Of a stretch of DNA of 38,422 nt, positions 24,514-36,000 are shown piece by piece. The first letter of the stretch is position 1. Every line of letters starts with the position of its first letter. The position numbers and the translations under genes were made by a program. The notes beneath the pieces were generated by a model. That model did not search any database. It was not told the origin of the DNA and saw only the letters and a list, made by a program, of their open reading frames with translations. This DNA is from Ichthyophonus hoferi (Eukaryota; Opisthokonta; Ichthyosporea; Ichthyophonida; Ichthyophonidae), in NCBI GenBank assembly GCA_002751075.1, contig NAOQ01000042.1, positions 187,883 through 226,304 on the forward strand, written 5' to 3'.

Positions 24514-27500
24514 ATGTTACTGGCCAAGTGGTCTCCGGCCGTGGTGTTGGTTTCCGTAGTTGCAGTAGGTCTCCTTATATATGCTTGGTCACCCGCACCA
24601 GCCGTTTTTAAGGAATCACCTAAAACTGGTAAAAAAACTAAAAATAAGAAAGGTAAATCTAACTCTAGAGATAAAGTTGAGTATGATTTTGATGATTATA
24701 TTACCCTGATAACAAGTAAGACTGAAACTACACCACATAAAACACGCAAGGGAAAGGAACACACAAGAGATTGTAATTATGATACAACCCTGCCGGAGGA
24801 GGAGGCTTTACACAAGGAATTATTTGGTCAGATTTCTACTGCGGGTGCGTCTGAAGATTGGGAAGATATAACGGAAGAATCAGAGAACATTGATACTAAT
24901 AGTTGTGAGTCAAATAAGTTTCAGCAAAATGCACAAGAACAATCTGACTCAGATGATGATAGTTTAGGTCCCACGTCGGGATTGACTTTCATGATGCATC
25001 CTGAAAGACATGAGAGAACTGAAATGTTGAAACAGAGATATGAAGTCCAAACTGTAGAAGGAAATAAGAAAAAAACAGGCCACAGACAGAGGAGAAGGAG
25101 GCCAAGAGTGAATGAGTTTACAAATGATGACGAAGAAGAAGAATTTGTAGATAAGGTGCTGTTTGATGAGACTGATAAGACTCATATTTGGAGTAGGAGA
25201 GTTGTGGAGAATAATATAATAGAAGAGGACGAGGCAGAGGTAGAGGAAGAGAGAAAGGAAGAGGAAGAAGAAGAGAAAAAGGTGCTTGCTGAGGAGGAGA
25301 GAGAGAAAGAAAAACAAAGTTGTACGGAACAGAGTGTTGGGCATTTGAAGACTTATGTAGAGGCATGCTTGACTGAAAGAAATGAAGATATCCAGGAAGA
25401 AGACCGGGAAAAGAAAGAAAAGGAAAAACCCAAAGAGAAAGCTAACGAGAATGAGAATGAAAAGGATGGTAAACACACAAATGTGTCGGGGAGAGTTGAA
25501 AATATTGGCGGGGAAATTGAAGAAACGTTAAAAGTGGCTTTGAAAGAGAGTGAACAGGAGATAGTATTAGCAGGCTGTGATGTTACTACTACGAAGAAAT
25601 TAGTTGGTATTCTTGGCAACCAGGCCAGGAAACTAGATGAAAATTATCAAGGAGAGGAGGTAGAAGTGATAGAGGAGGGTAATGAGGGTAAAGGGGCCTT
25701 AATATTGACTAGAGAGGAGAAAGGTAGGTTACTGGGAACGTTGGCCAATAGTGCTGCGTTTACCACTAACAGTGAAGTGATTAGGACTGAAGGGGGCCTG
25801 CCATATGTCTTGGAGGCTTTGAATGACGATAATGAGGTGTGTGTGCATTTATATATATATACATATTAATGTATTCATATATGACCTTATGTATGTATGC
25901 ATGTATATATATATATATTTATGTACATATGTATTTTGTATATATGTAGGGATGTAAGATAGCGTGATAATATGTAAAATGGTGTAATGGTACGTATGTA
26001 TGTATGATGGTATGGATCTGTGTATGTGTGTATGTGTACCTATTTATATATGTCTATAAGAGCATGTATATATACGCACATTGACTTTAACGTGTGCTTA
26101 TATCTTCCATGAATAGATTTATTTATTTTGTTCTTATTGTGCAGTGTTTATGTGTTTTTATATGTATATGTCTATATGTATGTGCATATGTATGCGTATC
26201 TGTATATCTATGCGAATGTATTGATATTGTTTATAAATGTATCTATATTGTAAAAAAATTATCTAGCCGATACAATATGTGCACATATTATCGTAGGTAT
26301 ATATCTATGGTCTTTTGACTATTTATTTATATGTTTTCCTGTTGTATTATAATTATATATAATGTATGGTCACTGTCATGGGTATTCCCAAGGGCAAAAT
26401 TTTAATATATCTACAATGTGTTAATATATTTTCCTACTTTGGGATTTATAATTTTTATTTTTGCAAATTTTTCCCGGATAAATTGAAAATTATTCACCAA
26501 TTAAACCCAACAAACTGTGATTTAAATACTCACAGCGAATCATGTTATTGATAACTGTTATCGAATGAAATTTATCACTTATCCGACCCTTTGAAACACA
26601 ATAGAATGGATTATAAAAATAAACCTTTCATTAAAATTAATAAACCACTGATTACATTTATATAAAAAGATATCAAGTTATGTATTAGGGGGCGCCCTAT
26701 TGTATGTTTATTTCTGTGTTGCGATCACATACCATTGAAAATGCAAATCTGGATTTCATGTGATTGCTTTTTAATCAGAGAGTTTGATTAGTAGTTAATA
26801 AAACGTAAGTGTTATTGAGGCCATTGCAAGTATCTTTGGGCGGGTTGATGAGCCCTAGTATAAACATATTTTAATTTAGAATTAAACATAAATTGGCCCA
26901 TATGGAATTAATTGACATCTTTACATTTTTAAACGCAGGGTGTACGTATTTTATTTAAGTCAACACGTTGTAGCTCTTCTTATTTTTATTGGATTATCCT
27001 TTAACTCCCTTCTTCTAATTATAACCAATATCACTGTTGATGCTATACCGTAGTATCATGTTTATCCATACTAAAGCGTAATTACAATATAAATATGTAA
27101 TGTACCCGATGTGCTTAATGACACCCTGAATCTTGGCCCCTATGGCATCATATTTTCAGGGTATTTTATAAAGGACAACATGAACTTTATAATAACTGTT
27201 AAAAGTAATTGGATATAAGAGCGTCCCTGTGACCTATATTCATTTAGGCGAGGAAATACCGAATTAAGACGCGTTTAAACGTGTCTCTTTTGCATACACG
27301 GAGTATAGATATGCTAAGACGTACTTTTATTTTTAAACAAGTCAGCGAGACTTGTTATAACCAGGTTCCCTAAACAATGAGTTATCTGCACCCCAAAACA
27401 TGATCTGACATGGCTTATTATATAGTCACAGTATATCTGCCATTGGCTGGTTCAATTTTGACCAATCATATTGGCTTGCCCGTCAACACCACTACATTAC

Positions 27501-29916
27501 ACTAACGTGTTTTTTCAACTACATATGTAATAATAACTGCTAATTATAATAAATGATTATAGTATAGCTATATAAAGAAATACCAAACTAATTAAATATT
27601 CCTGTTTTAACAACATCAAACATGTATTTATTTTTGGCATTTTGCAATAAACTGTTGTTTTGGTTACTAGAAATTTAACCCTTTTGTTAAAAAAATTATT
27701 TGAAATAAGCAACAAGCAAACAAATACCATATATGAGTTCAACTCATATTATCTCTCGTGAAAAAGCTGGGATACAATTGAAACCTCCCTGGGGTTAAGG
27801 TAGTGATATTTTATTAAAAATACATCATTTTGAAATACATGTCAATATTTTACAGATATGTTTGTGTGCTTAAGAGATTAGTGACATAATATAAAATAAA
27901 TCCCATGTAAGCAACATAACTTTCATAACTTTTCACATTATTTGATCTAACTCTTTCTTCTTCAATTAGGTGGTGAAAACAAAGGCGCTATGGGCTCTAG
28001 GTAACCTTGCGATTGCACCCGAAAATCAGCCTACCCTAGCCACTGCAATTCCGACCATTGTCCAAATTACACGGGATGCGGTCGCGAATATGTCTCAAAA
28101 TAGGAGCGCTCAACTTGAAAATGTGGAAAAAACCAAAATAGCGGAAGAGAATTTGGTTTATCGGTCTGCAGTGTCCGGAATTGTATCTAGCAATGTGAAT
28201 AAGACCCCCTATGAGCAGATTTTGATGGGGCTCAGAGCGCTTTTAAATTTAGCTGGTTCACCCAGTACACATAAAGCTTTAAGAGATGAGGGAATCATTC
28301 CGTTGTTGGTTAGTTTATTAAATCAATCGTATCCAAGAGATATTCATTTGCTGGCACTCAGAAATGTAGTTAATCTCTCTATAGAGGTAAGTTTCTTACT
28401 ATATGGCAAGATGTTTGATAAACATGGTGTAGGTGTATCATGTATACGTTGACTAATTAGAGGCAATCATATAATGAAATGCATGCCCGTTCATGCAGTT
28501 ATTTTGTTTTAAGCACAAACACATAAACTTACATACGCATATATACATATATATATTATAAACTAATTCCATGGTATGATGAAACTTGCGACATTGATTG
28601 ACATTTTTTTTTATATATGCAGTCCTGTATAGATGTATACATACATAAGAAACTTATTAATATGGGGTCTTGGCATGAGCCGATATATCATTGTATTGTA
28701 ATTTTTAATTTTTCTGATAATCCCCAATTTTGCAGCCTGAAAATGCTCTTCCGCTTGCACAAGGCGGGATTTTACCCACCCTCTTTGCAGATTTGGAAGA
28801 TAATGACGAAACGTGTTTGGTTAGAGTGCTTCTGGCATGTAAAAATATTCTAGAAAACCTGAAAGGTGTGTTACAAGTATTCTACTACATTTTAACTCCT
28901 TTTCATTATTGTCACCTTTCCCCTCTTAATATATTTATGTACTTGTATGTGCCTATTATGGGAATGTACACTTGTTCATACAAATGCTTTGCCTTCTGTT
29001 CCTTTTTTTCTTTTTTTCTTTTTTTCAATTTTTTTTTAGAAAGAATATCTTGCACAGAATAGTGTATCATAATATCTTTCTAGTGCTTTTAGTCCCAATG
29101 CCAAGGATATTACGAATTAATTCGGACAGGTTGCCTGTTAGCTTTTGCCATATTTTTCAAACCCTATTGGTCAAGGTTTGCACCAGTTATTTCATATTAC
29201 ATGCTGGCTTTTTAATAGGTAATATCTTATTCTTATTGAAATAATTTAAAAAAAATTATGCACCCATAAATTATAACAGTCCTGATGTCAGGTACCATTG
29301 CATTGATTTTAATTTAAGAATTTAGTGAAACGTCTTTAAAATTGTTGATATTAAAATAGTAAAACCAGCAAAAACTGGTTTAATCTTACCTGATGGGGTG
29401 CATTTAAGGGAAAAGATTGACAGTTTCTAGGACTGAGACTCAAGTATGTTTGCAAATTTTATATTTGCACATTAATTCTTTTTGCCTTTTTCAAGACAAA
29501 ATGACCTAAACAGCCTTATCTGTTCAGGGCATTATCAATATGTATTCATTCCCAACAGAGCTAGTCTGCTCAAGCTATATATCATGCCTACATATCATAC
29601 CTACATGCCATAACCTAATTATCTATTTTAATGGTCAAATTACTGGTTAGGTAACCAAATTTATAATGTGTTTTTGACACCACAAATTATTTTTTATGTG
29701 ACTCCAATGCTTATCGCTTTCAACCCTATTGAGGTTGTACTAACTCCTATTAATATTACCCAATTATCAATAGTTTTGGGAAGCCATGAACATCCTATCC
29801 ACTTAGAGAACGGGCCTGCTGTACTCCAGCGGTGCGATTGGTTGTCAAAGAATGGGGAGGAGGAAGTGCAGATGCGGGCACATCATCTCATTGATGCGTT
29901 GACCCCCTATATATAG
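24514..29916 (+). CDS. Membrane-anchored armadillo-repeat protein, ARMC10/ARMCX-like
   Basis: Four exons, 24514-25836, 27970-28386, 28736-28865 and 29774-29916, join in frame to 670 residues ending in TAG. Residues 8-25 are one hydrophobic segment, followed by a strongly basic stretch (KTGKKTKNKKGK): the layout of mitochondrial outer-membrane signal anchors. Residues about 40-390 are polar, acidic and, around 225-330, Glu/Lys-rich with coiled-coil character. Armadillo repeats fill the C-terminus: 399-441 (LANSAAFTTNSEVIR), 442-480 (ALWALGNLAIAPENQ), 523-560 (LRALLNLAGSPSTHKALR), 563-605 (RNVVNLSIEPENALPLAQGG) and 607-670. A polar insert lies at about 482-522. Animal ARMC10 has the same order (anchor, linker, ARM repeats) with matching NNAAF and LGG motifs; that family works in mitochondrial dynamics and transport. 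The acidic linker is much longer here. Orthology is likely, not certain. Confidence 0.8.
25837..27969 (+). other. Long first intron of the ARM-repeat gene
   Basis: 2133 nt with donor GTGTGT and acceptor TTAG. It begins with TATG/TATA low-complexity sequence (25837-26250) and carries dispersed repeat copy 2 in its last third. No exon-like island found. Confidence 0.75.
27218..27622 (+). repeat. Dispersed repeat, copy 2 (inside an intron)
   Basis: Partner of the copy at 21688-22090, same orientation, about 5.5 kb away, in intron 1 of the ARM-repeat gene. Similarity is interrupted by substitutions and small indels, so both copies are old. The TATA motif (27569-27577) lies 351 bp from the left end, against 343 bp in copy 1, so spacing is kept. 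Confidence 0.7.
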
Positions 29917-30065
29917 ATATCAGAGTTTGGGCTAAGGCTTTGTGTTACGACCAGAGTTTCTGATTAGACAATCTGATTGAATACTTCTCAATGTTCCTAC
30001 GATTCCAGAGCGCCAAGAGCAACTGGAATAATCGCACATCTGGTGCCCAAGCAATGCATACACTA

Positions 30066-30103
<38 letters not shown>

Positions 30104-31694
30104 ATATGCAAATTTCCACATGCAATAAGCTGAAAAATAACATGTGTATTTTATCATAATGACTGTATTAGACACAGTTAAAAATGTTGAAACCATAAAA
30201 TAGGGCTAATGAAAGAAATCCTGAACCAATCTGGAACGAATTCAGATAAATGATACAAGAAACATTGATTAAACTCTTAGCTAGAGAAGGCCCTCAGGTA
30301 CAAAAGAACGCTAGCTGTGGTAGTACTCTTGGCGGTTCAAGTCATAGAAAAAGGGAGATTTCTATACTGAAAAAATTCCGGAATTCAATTTTATGTTCCT
30401 TTTGTTTTTCCATATTATGTCTATAGTTAAAGAAGTTGAAATGGATCATCCTGGTACTTAACTAGCAGGTCAACTAATTGACTGGTGCTGGTCTCTCTAA
30501 TCATAATACCTTAACCATATGTACTTAGCCAAAATTAGACAACAGTTACTACATATACAATACATTGCCAGGTAAGAGGCTAAAGGGTTCTATATTCGTT
30601 AATCAACAGAGGGGTATTCAAGAGCAGCTAGTTAGTACTTTAACCAGCCTTTTACCAGATGACAACAGCCAGATAGAACTCCGTACGGCAGATACTAGTT
30701 TCATTTCCAACACTTTGTTGTTTGTAATTTGACTTCTGAACTTGCCTAAGATAACATCAGATAAAGATGAAGTCTCAATATATAATTATATCATACATGT
30801 ATAGACCTACCGAAACAGGCAAGTACTTACTATTTGTGGACTGTTGTTAGATTACGACAATTTTGTGATGGTGCACTCGTTGACATAAATGTACTCAATG
30901 ATATTGGTCAACTAATACTGTAGTTGTAATAGTTAGAAGTGTGATTCTTACTTTGAGCTTTATGTGCAAGAAAATAAAATAAAACAGTATACTGTTTAGG
31001 GATTGGCCCATTAAAAGGTTATACCATCTGGTTCCCTTTTTACTAAACCAGTGACATTGAAAACTTTTCTTAGATAATACCATAAAAGAATTCACGAACT
31101 GTGATCATACTTCAGGTTTTCTATTGTCTACTTTACCGTTCAGATTGGTGACCAGAAACTTGGGCTTAGAGTCATTACATAGCCTTAATTAGATTTAATT
31201 AAGGGAGGTTATTTAAATCAAGGTAGGAAAGCTTGGGGCTTATGCGGTTCTTTTTTCTTGTGAAAATTTTGTAATATTATAGGTATATATATAGTTACGT
31301 CTGACTGAATGCTAAAATATGACGAACTCATTATACATTTGGTGATTTAAACAACACTACTATATTATAATGTAATATTTCATATAGTACCATATCATAC
31401 TACCTCATAAAGGCTAATATATGCCGGAAAAAATAATGATGAAGCTTTTGGTGTGTTCTGTCTATATGTATTTGCTTTTTACTATATATTTATCCCTCCT
31501 TCCTGAGCAAGACCATTAGAGGCATTCCCAAACCTGCTGCTTCTGATGTTCCATTATATGTATGCGTGTGCTGGGTTTGAGCGAGTGCACGACATAAACA
31601 TAGGCATATATGCGTACACAGACAAATTTAAGAAAAAGATTTTTTTTTTTACGTTTATGTACATTCCTTCGCCTCAAAGTGAAATACCCAAGTA
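29917..31694. other. Spacer between the convergent ARM-repeat and small membrane protein genes
   Basis: Contains the TA run at 30068-30099 and GC-richer coding-like debris at about 30160-30732 (plus) and 30895-31180 (minus), none of which I can assign. The remainder is AT-rich. No poly(A) signal could be fixed for either gene. Confidence 0.5.
30068..30099. repeat. TA microsatellite
   Basis: Uninterrupted TA run 152 bp beyond the stop codon of the ARM-repeat gene. Confidence 0.9.
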
Positions 31695-32018
31695 TTAATG
31701 TAAAAGATTATTATCTAAACCTTCGGAAAATTCAACATCAAAATCATCTCGTTCGTCGTTATGATAGTCAAAATTACTGGTGTCACGATAATCAATAAAA
31801 GACTTAGAATTATGGCTGTTATTGTCTTCGTTTTCCGGAATATGTGTTTCACTATTAGCGTCATATATTCCAATGGTTGATTTTCTCCTTTTAGTATTAG
31901 GTATTACTTTAGTTTGGTGCAAGGTTAACAACGGCATGTAGGACCAAGACCATAGAACTATTCCTAATGTTGCTATGACAGCCAACCCCACGGTCGGAAC
32001 CAGCAACTGTTGCTTCAT
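31695..32018 (-). CDS. Small single-pass membrane protein, unknown function
   Basis: A 107-residue frame from the ATG at 32018-32016 to TAA. Residues 8-24 form one hydrophobic helix (VGLAVIATLGIVLWSWS), followed by a short basic patch (TKRRKS, about 42-47) and an acidic, Asn/Asp/Ser-rich tail (DDFDVEFSEGLDNN). The layout of a short N-terminus, one helix, basic residues and a polar tail suits a signal-anchored protein of the mitochondrial outer membrane or ER with its tail in the cytosol. The ATG has an A at -3. It may be complete or the first exon of a longer gene; no strong donor was found before the stop. It is convergent with the ARM-repeat gene and divergent from the ALDH gene. Not recognised. 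The long hydrophobic helix and skewed composition favour a real gene over chance. Confidence 0.5.
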   Translation of the reverse strand: MKQQLLVPTVGLAVIATLGIVLWSWSYMPLLTLHQTKVIPNTKRRKSTIGIYDANSETHIPENEDNNSHNSKSFIDYRDTSNFDYHNDERDDFDVEFSEGLDNNLLH

Positions 32019-33004
32019 ATTTCATAACACAGAGAAGCTAAAATGTTCATCAACTAACTCAACAAAGAATCTCGCAATAAAACCAAAAATGTTCAATATT
32101 GCAATTTATTCGTAATTAATGGCAATTATTACCATTTAGCGATTATTGCTTGGGGACCTTGGAGGTATATAGGTAATATATATGAATTTTTTGTGATTAT
32201 TTCAATAACTGAATATTAATTAGTATGTTTTTCTTCTATAAAAGAATGATTTGGCATAATAAAATAATTTTTTTCTTTTTTTGTTATTATTTGCCAATTA
32301 AGTTCCAATTAATTGGATCAATAGAGATACTGTTTAGGTTTTAGTCATGCCTACTTGCGGGAATAACGGCGATCATGAAAGATCTGTACACGTGTTTTAA
32401 ATGACCATGCCCATGCCTAACGACTCTCATTAACATTTTCACATGGTAATTGAACAGTTAATATGAATTGCACAACTATTGGATATATATCCCGCCAACT
32501 GAAATGATATTGTGCCCACTTTGCATTATGTATAGATAAAAGAGTATTACATCATTCCCATTCAATGAAATCCACCATCCTTGTTTGCAGATCAACAGTA
32601 TTTAAATTCTAAGAAATCAGCAAACAATAGTGGTTCTAAAATATTACCAATATGACTAAAATATATTACTATGACTTAAATATAAATATTTATAAATCAA
32701 ATTAATAATTTATGTGCATAAAAATATATAACTATATAAATATGCCCAGGTAAATATAGTTATGAAAATTAAATTGATTATATACGTCAGTGTATATCCG
32801 ATTCCTCGTCACTTAACCAACAATATCACTGAATAAACTATTTAACCAATTATCATTCAGATGATAAGATTCCTCAGTTTATTGCTGACGCTTGTTATTG
32901 GTGTATCTAGACATGGATTGCAGATAATGATTGGTCTATATATGGGGCTGTTTTCCTTTTCAACAAAACATCCTGCAAGAGCGGCGTAGGTATTGTTTGT
33001 TATA
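32019..33004. other. Divergent intergenic region upstream of the small membrane protein and ALDH genes
   Basis: About 1 kb between two outward-pointing start codons, so it may hold both promoters. AT-rich, with several TATA-like and CCAAT-like motifs but none decisive. The open frame at 32857-33045 (minus) overlaps the first ALDH exon and looks like a shadow. Confidence 0.5.
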
Positions 33005-36000
33005 ATGAATTTTGTGAGTGAATTTTCGACAATAAGCTTGGTCATATCTACTGCAATAATTGTTGTTACTGCATCTTTTTATCGTTCTTATTACACTATG
33101 TCCTCTAACGCCGTGGTCTCTCCGAGCATCCCTCGCAAAGTCACAAAGGAAAATGTGAAGGTGGGAGGCAAGATAATTCGACTCTACGTTTATGTTATTT
33201 TGTTTGTTTATATATTTATATGTATACATATGCCTAAACCTATACTTGCAATAATATTTTTGGTTTTCTTCTATAATAATGTATGAAAATTATGAGTCCA
33301 TATCACCATATTGTGAAAAAAATAAAAAATAAAAATAAAAAATCAGTTTTCTCATCCCTTCATTTTTTCTTACCTTTTTAATAACATGTAAGGATATGCT
33401 TTTTGCTTCCTTGCCTTCTGTCATTATTTTTTTGCAAACGCTTTGCAACTGGGATGTTATGCTTACTATATATTTTTGAATGATTAGTTTACTGAAGTAT
33501 ATTGAGCTAATCTCTTATTTTCCCTTTTCAACTTCTTTATTACTATTATCTTATAAGGTCAAATACGTCAAGGTTATTTTAAAACTAAACTCGTTTTGTA
33601 TTTTAGACTATGGTCTAGAATCTTTTTTTTTTGAATCATTTATATTCTCTTATTCACCGAAAACGTTTAGGGTATAAGTGATTTCTATCATATTTTTTTA
33701 CCTTTTTTTTTTATATATTTTTTTTATTATTCAAGCGGAAATATTAGGTCCCTTTCTATTTGCTTGTAATTTGAACAGCTGCCAAAAATGTTGTTATGGG
33801 AGTTTTTTTTTTTTTACCCGCCTCGTAAATTTTTATGTTTCCTTTTCTAATTACTACTTATTGTTTTTATTTTTCATGTCAATACACTATAACTATCTCT
33901 ATTTGACTCGTTTAAGTTGTAGTGCATAATCATTTCTGAATGAAACCCTTACTTAGTATATAAATAGCATATATATTTAAGATTCTTCATGGTGAATGTG
34001 TGAGAGAGGTGGGGGTTGGGGGATGAGCTAGAGATATTAATCAGCGATTAATACTAATTGGAGCAGTTAATGTAACCGATTAGCGACTTATTTGTGATTT
34101 TTTTCACAACATAATTAAATTTAACGCTTGTTAACCAACCAATATATCCATATTATTATATTATTAATTTCATATTATTACATAATATCATATCATATAA
34201 TGTTTTTACTATCATATAATAGGTGGTCTCTCATATTTTTATTTACATATATATATTAACCTCTTGTTATGTTTCTCTTTACAGGAGGTACACGATGATC
34301 TCAAAAAAATCTTTGCTTCAGGAAAGACTAAACCTTATGAATGGCGCCTGGCTGTATGTCAACCCTCTTGTTGTATCTTTACTTCCTTATTGCCCTGTTT
34401 TGCTTTATTATACTTCCTTTTATTTTATTTTATTTTATTTTATTGTTTAAAATTTTAATTTAAGTTCTTCTTCTCTGTACAATTTATTTTCTTTAACATT
34501 TCATTTACCACACCATTCTAATCTAATTTCTCTCCTATTACATATATATATAATCCAAAGAATATACCACGATATGTCTTTCTATTGTTTAATTAAATGA
34601 TTGGATAGAGGTATTGGTCTTAGTAATTAAATCTGTCGACTAACTAGATCATCACCTACAGCAACTACAAGCGTTGGAGAGTATGATTATAGAAAATGAG
34701 GAATCTATGGTGGCGTCTGTAATGGTAATTATTATAAGATATATACATAGCTTTTCTTTTTGTTTTTTTATTTTTATTGATTGCCATACCAGTCTATTGT
34801 ATTATTCTTATTCTTAGATATATATATATATATATATCGCCTGCCATTGCATAGTATTTCTATCACAAACCAAATAATATTGTTATGAATCTATGTTTGT
34901 TTTACCTTGTCTTTTCTTTTCTTTTTTTCTTTCTCCTCCTTAATCTTTTCTTTTTTTCATTCTTTCAATGCCCAATTATATTTCAAAAAAATACCTTTGC
35001 CCTAGCCTATTTCTCCTTTCTCCATAGCTTTATATAGCTAATATCATAATACAGTTTATATTTTCTGAACTTCTGCCAATATTCTATTTTTCCATATACT
35101 TTTATTCTTTTTTGTAATATATTCCTATGTAAATATATTATATAACTAAAACTTGAAGTTAGTTAAGCTCATTCCTTTGACCTTTTTTTATTAACATATT
35201 ACTACTTCGCCAGTATGTGTCCGAACCAAATTTATTGTCCTTTAGTGCATATAGTATATATATATATATATACATACATCTCTAACCGTATCTGTCATAC
35301 CCACAGAAAGATCATGGTAAGAAAATTGCCATGGAGGCCACAATCTCGGAATTTTCAAGCTGTTTGTCTCATGTACAACACACTATTGCCAACCTTAAAA
35401 GGTATGCAATGAAGTAATTAACATATACGTTTATCTTTCAATATCATATATTATAATATCTAAGCAACCTAATCATATCTTATCATGTAATATCATAATA
35501 GTGGAGAATTACTAATAGTACAATATATTTTCTTCAGGTATTTTACCTGCCATATGCGCGTACATACATGACCTTAAGAGATTAATCTCCTATTGTATTA
35601 TCATATTAATTTTAATTTCTTATTCGATCCAATTCAGTTGGATGGCACCTAAAAGGAAGGGTACGCCAATTGGTCTAGCCCCAGCCAATAGTTGCATTAT
35701 ATCCTCTCCCAAGGGCGTGGTTGTAATTATGTCGCCCTGGGTATGCTAATTGATATACACCAATGAGTTCAACCCTTTATATATTGTACCCCTATACCTT
35801 ATACCTTTAACTTACCTTAAACGCTTCCTGTTTTTCTCTTTTTGTGTTTCTCTTCATGGTCCCCTTAATAATATGATAAAAAATTTGACTGTTGTTTCAT
35901 TCTGATATATATATATGTATGTGATTCTAATCACATGCAATACAATCAGTAATAATATATATAATCATATTATATTGTAAATAGTATTCACTATTGATCT

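Noticed and set aside
24964-25619. Long minus-strand open frames opposite the first exon of the ARM gene.
   Set aside because: Shadows of the Glu/Lys-rich plus-strand frame; their Phe/Leu/Ser-rich translations are what its complement produces.
30160-30732. A reassigned genetic code (UAR read as an amino acid) suggested by a frame ended only by TGA.
   Set aside because: All clear genes here use TAA or TAG as stops, and the count of such codons in the segment is near chance for AT-rich DNA.
32857-33229. Minus-strand frames at the start of the ALDH gene.
   Set aside because: They overlap ALDH exon 1 antisense and have no recognisable product.
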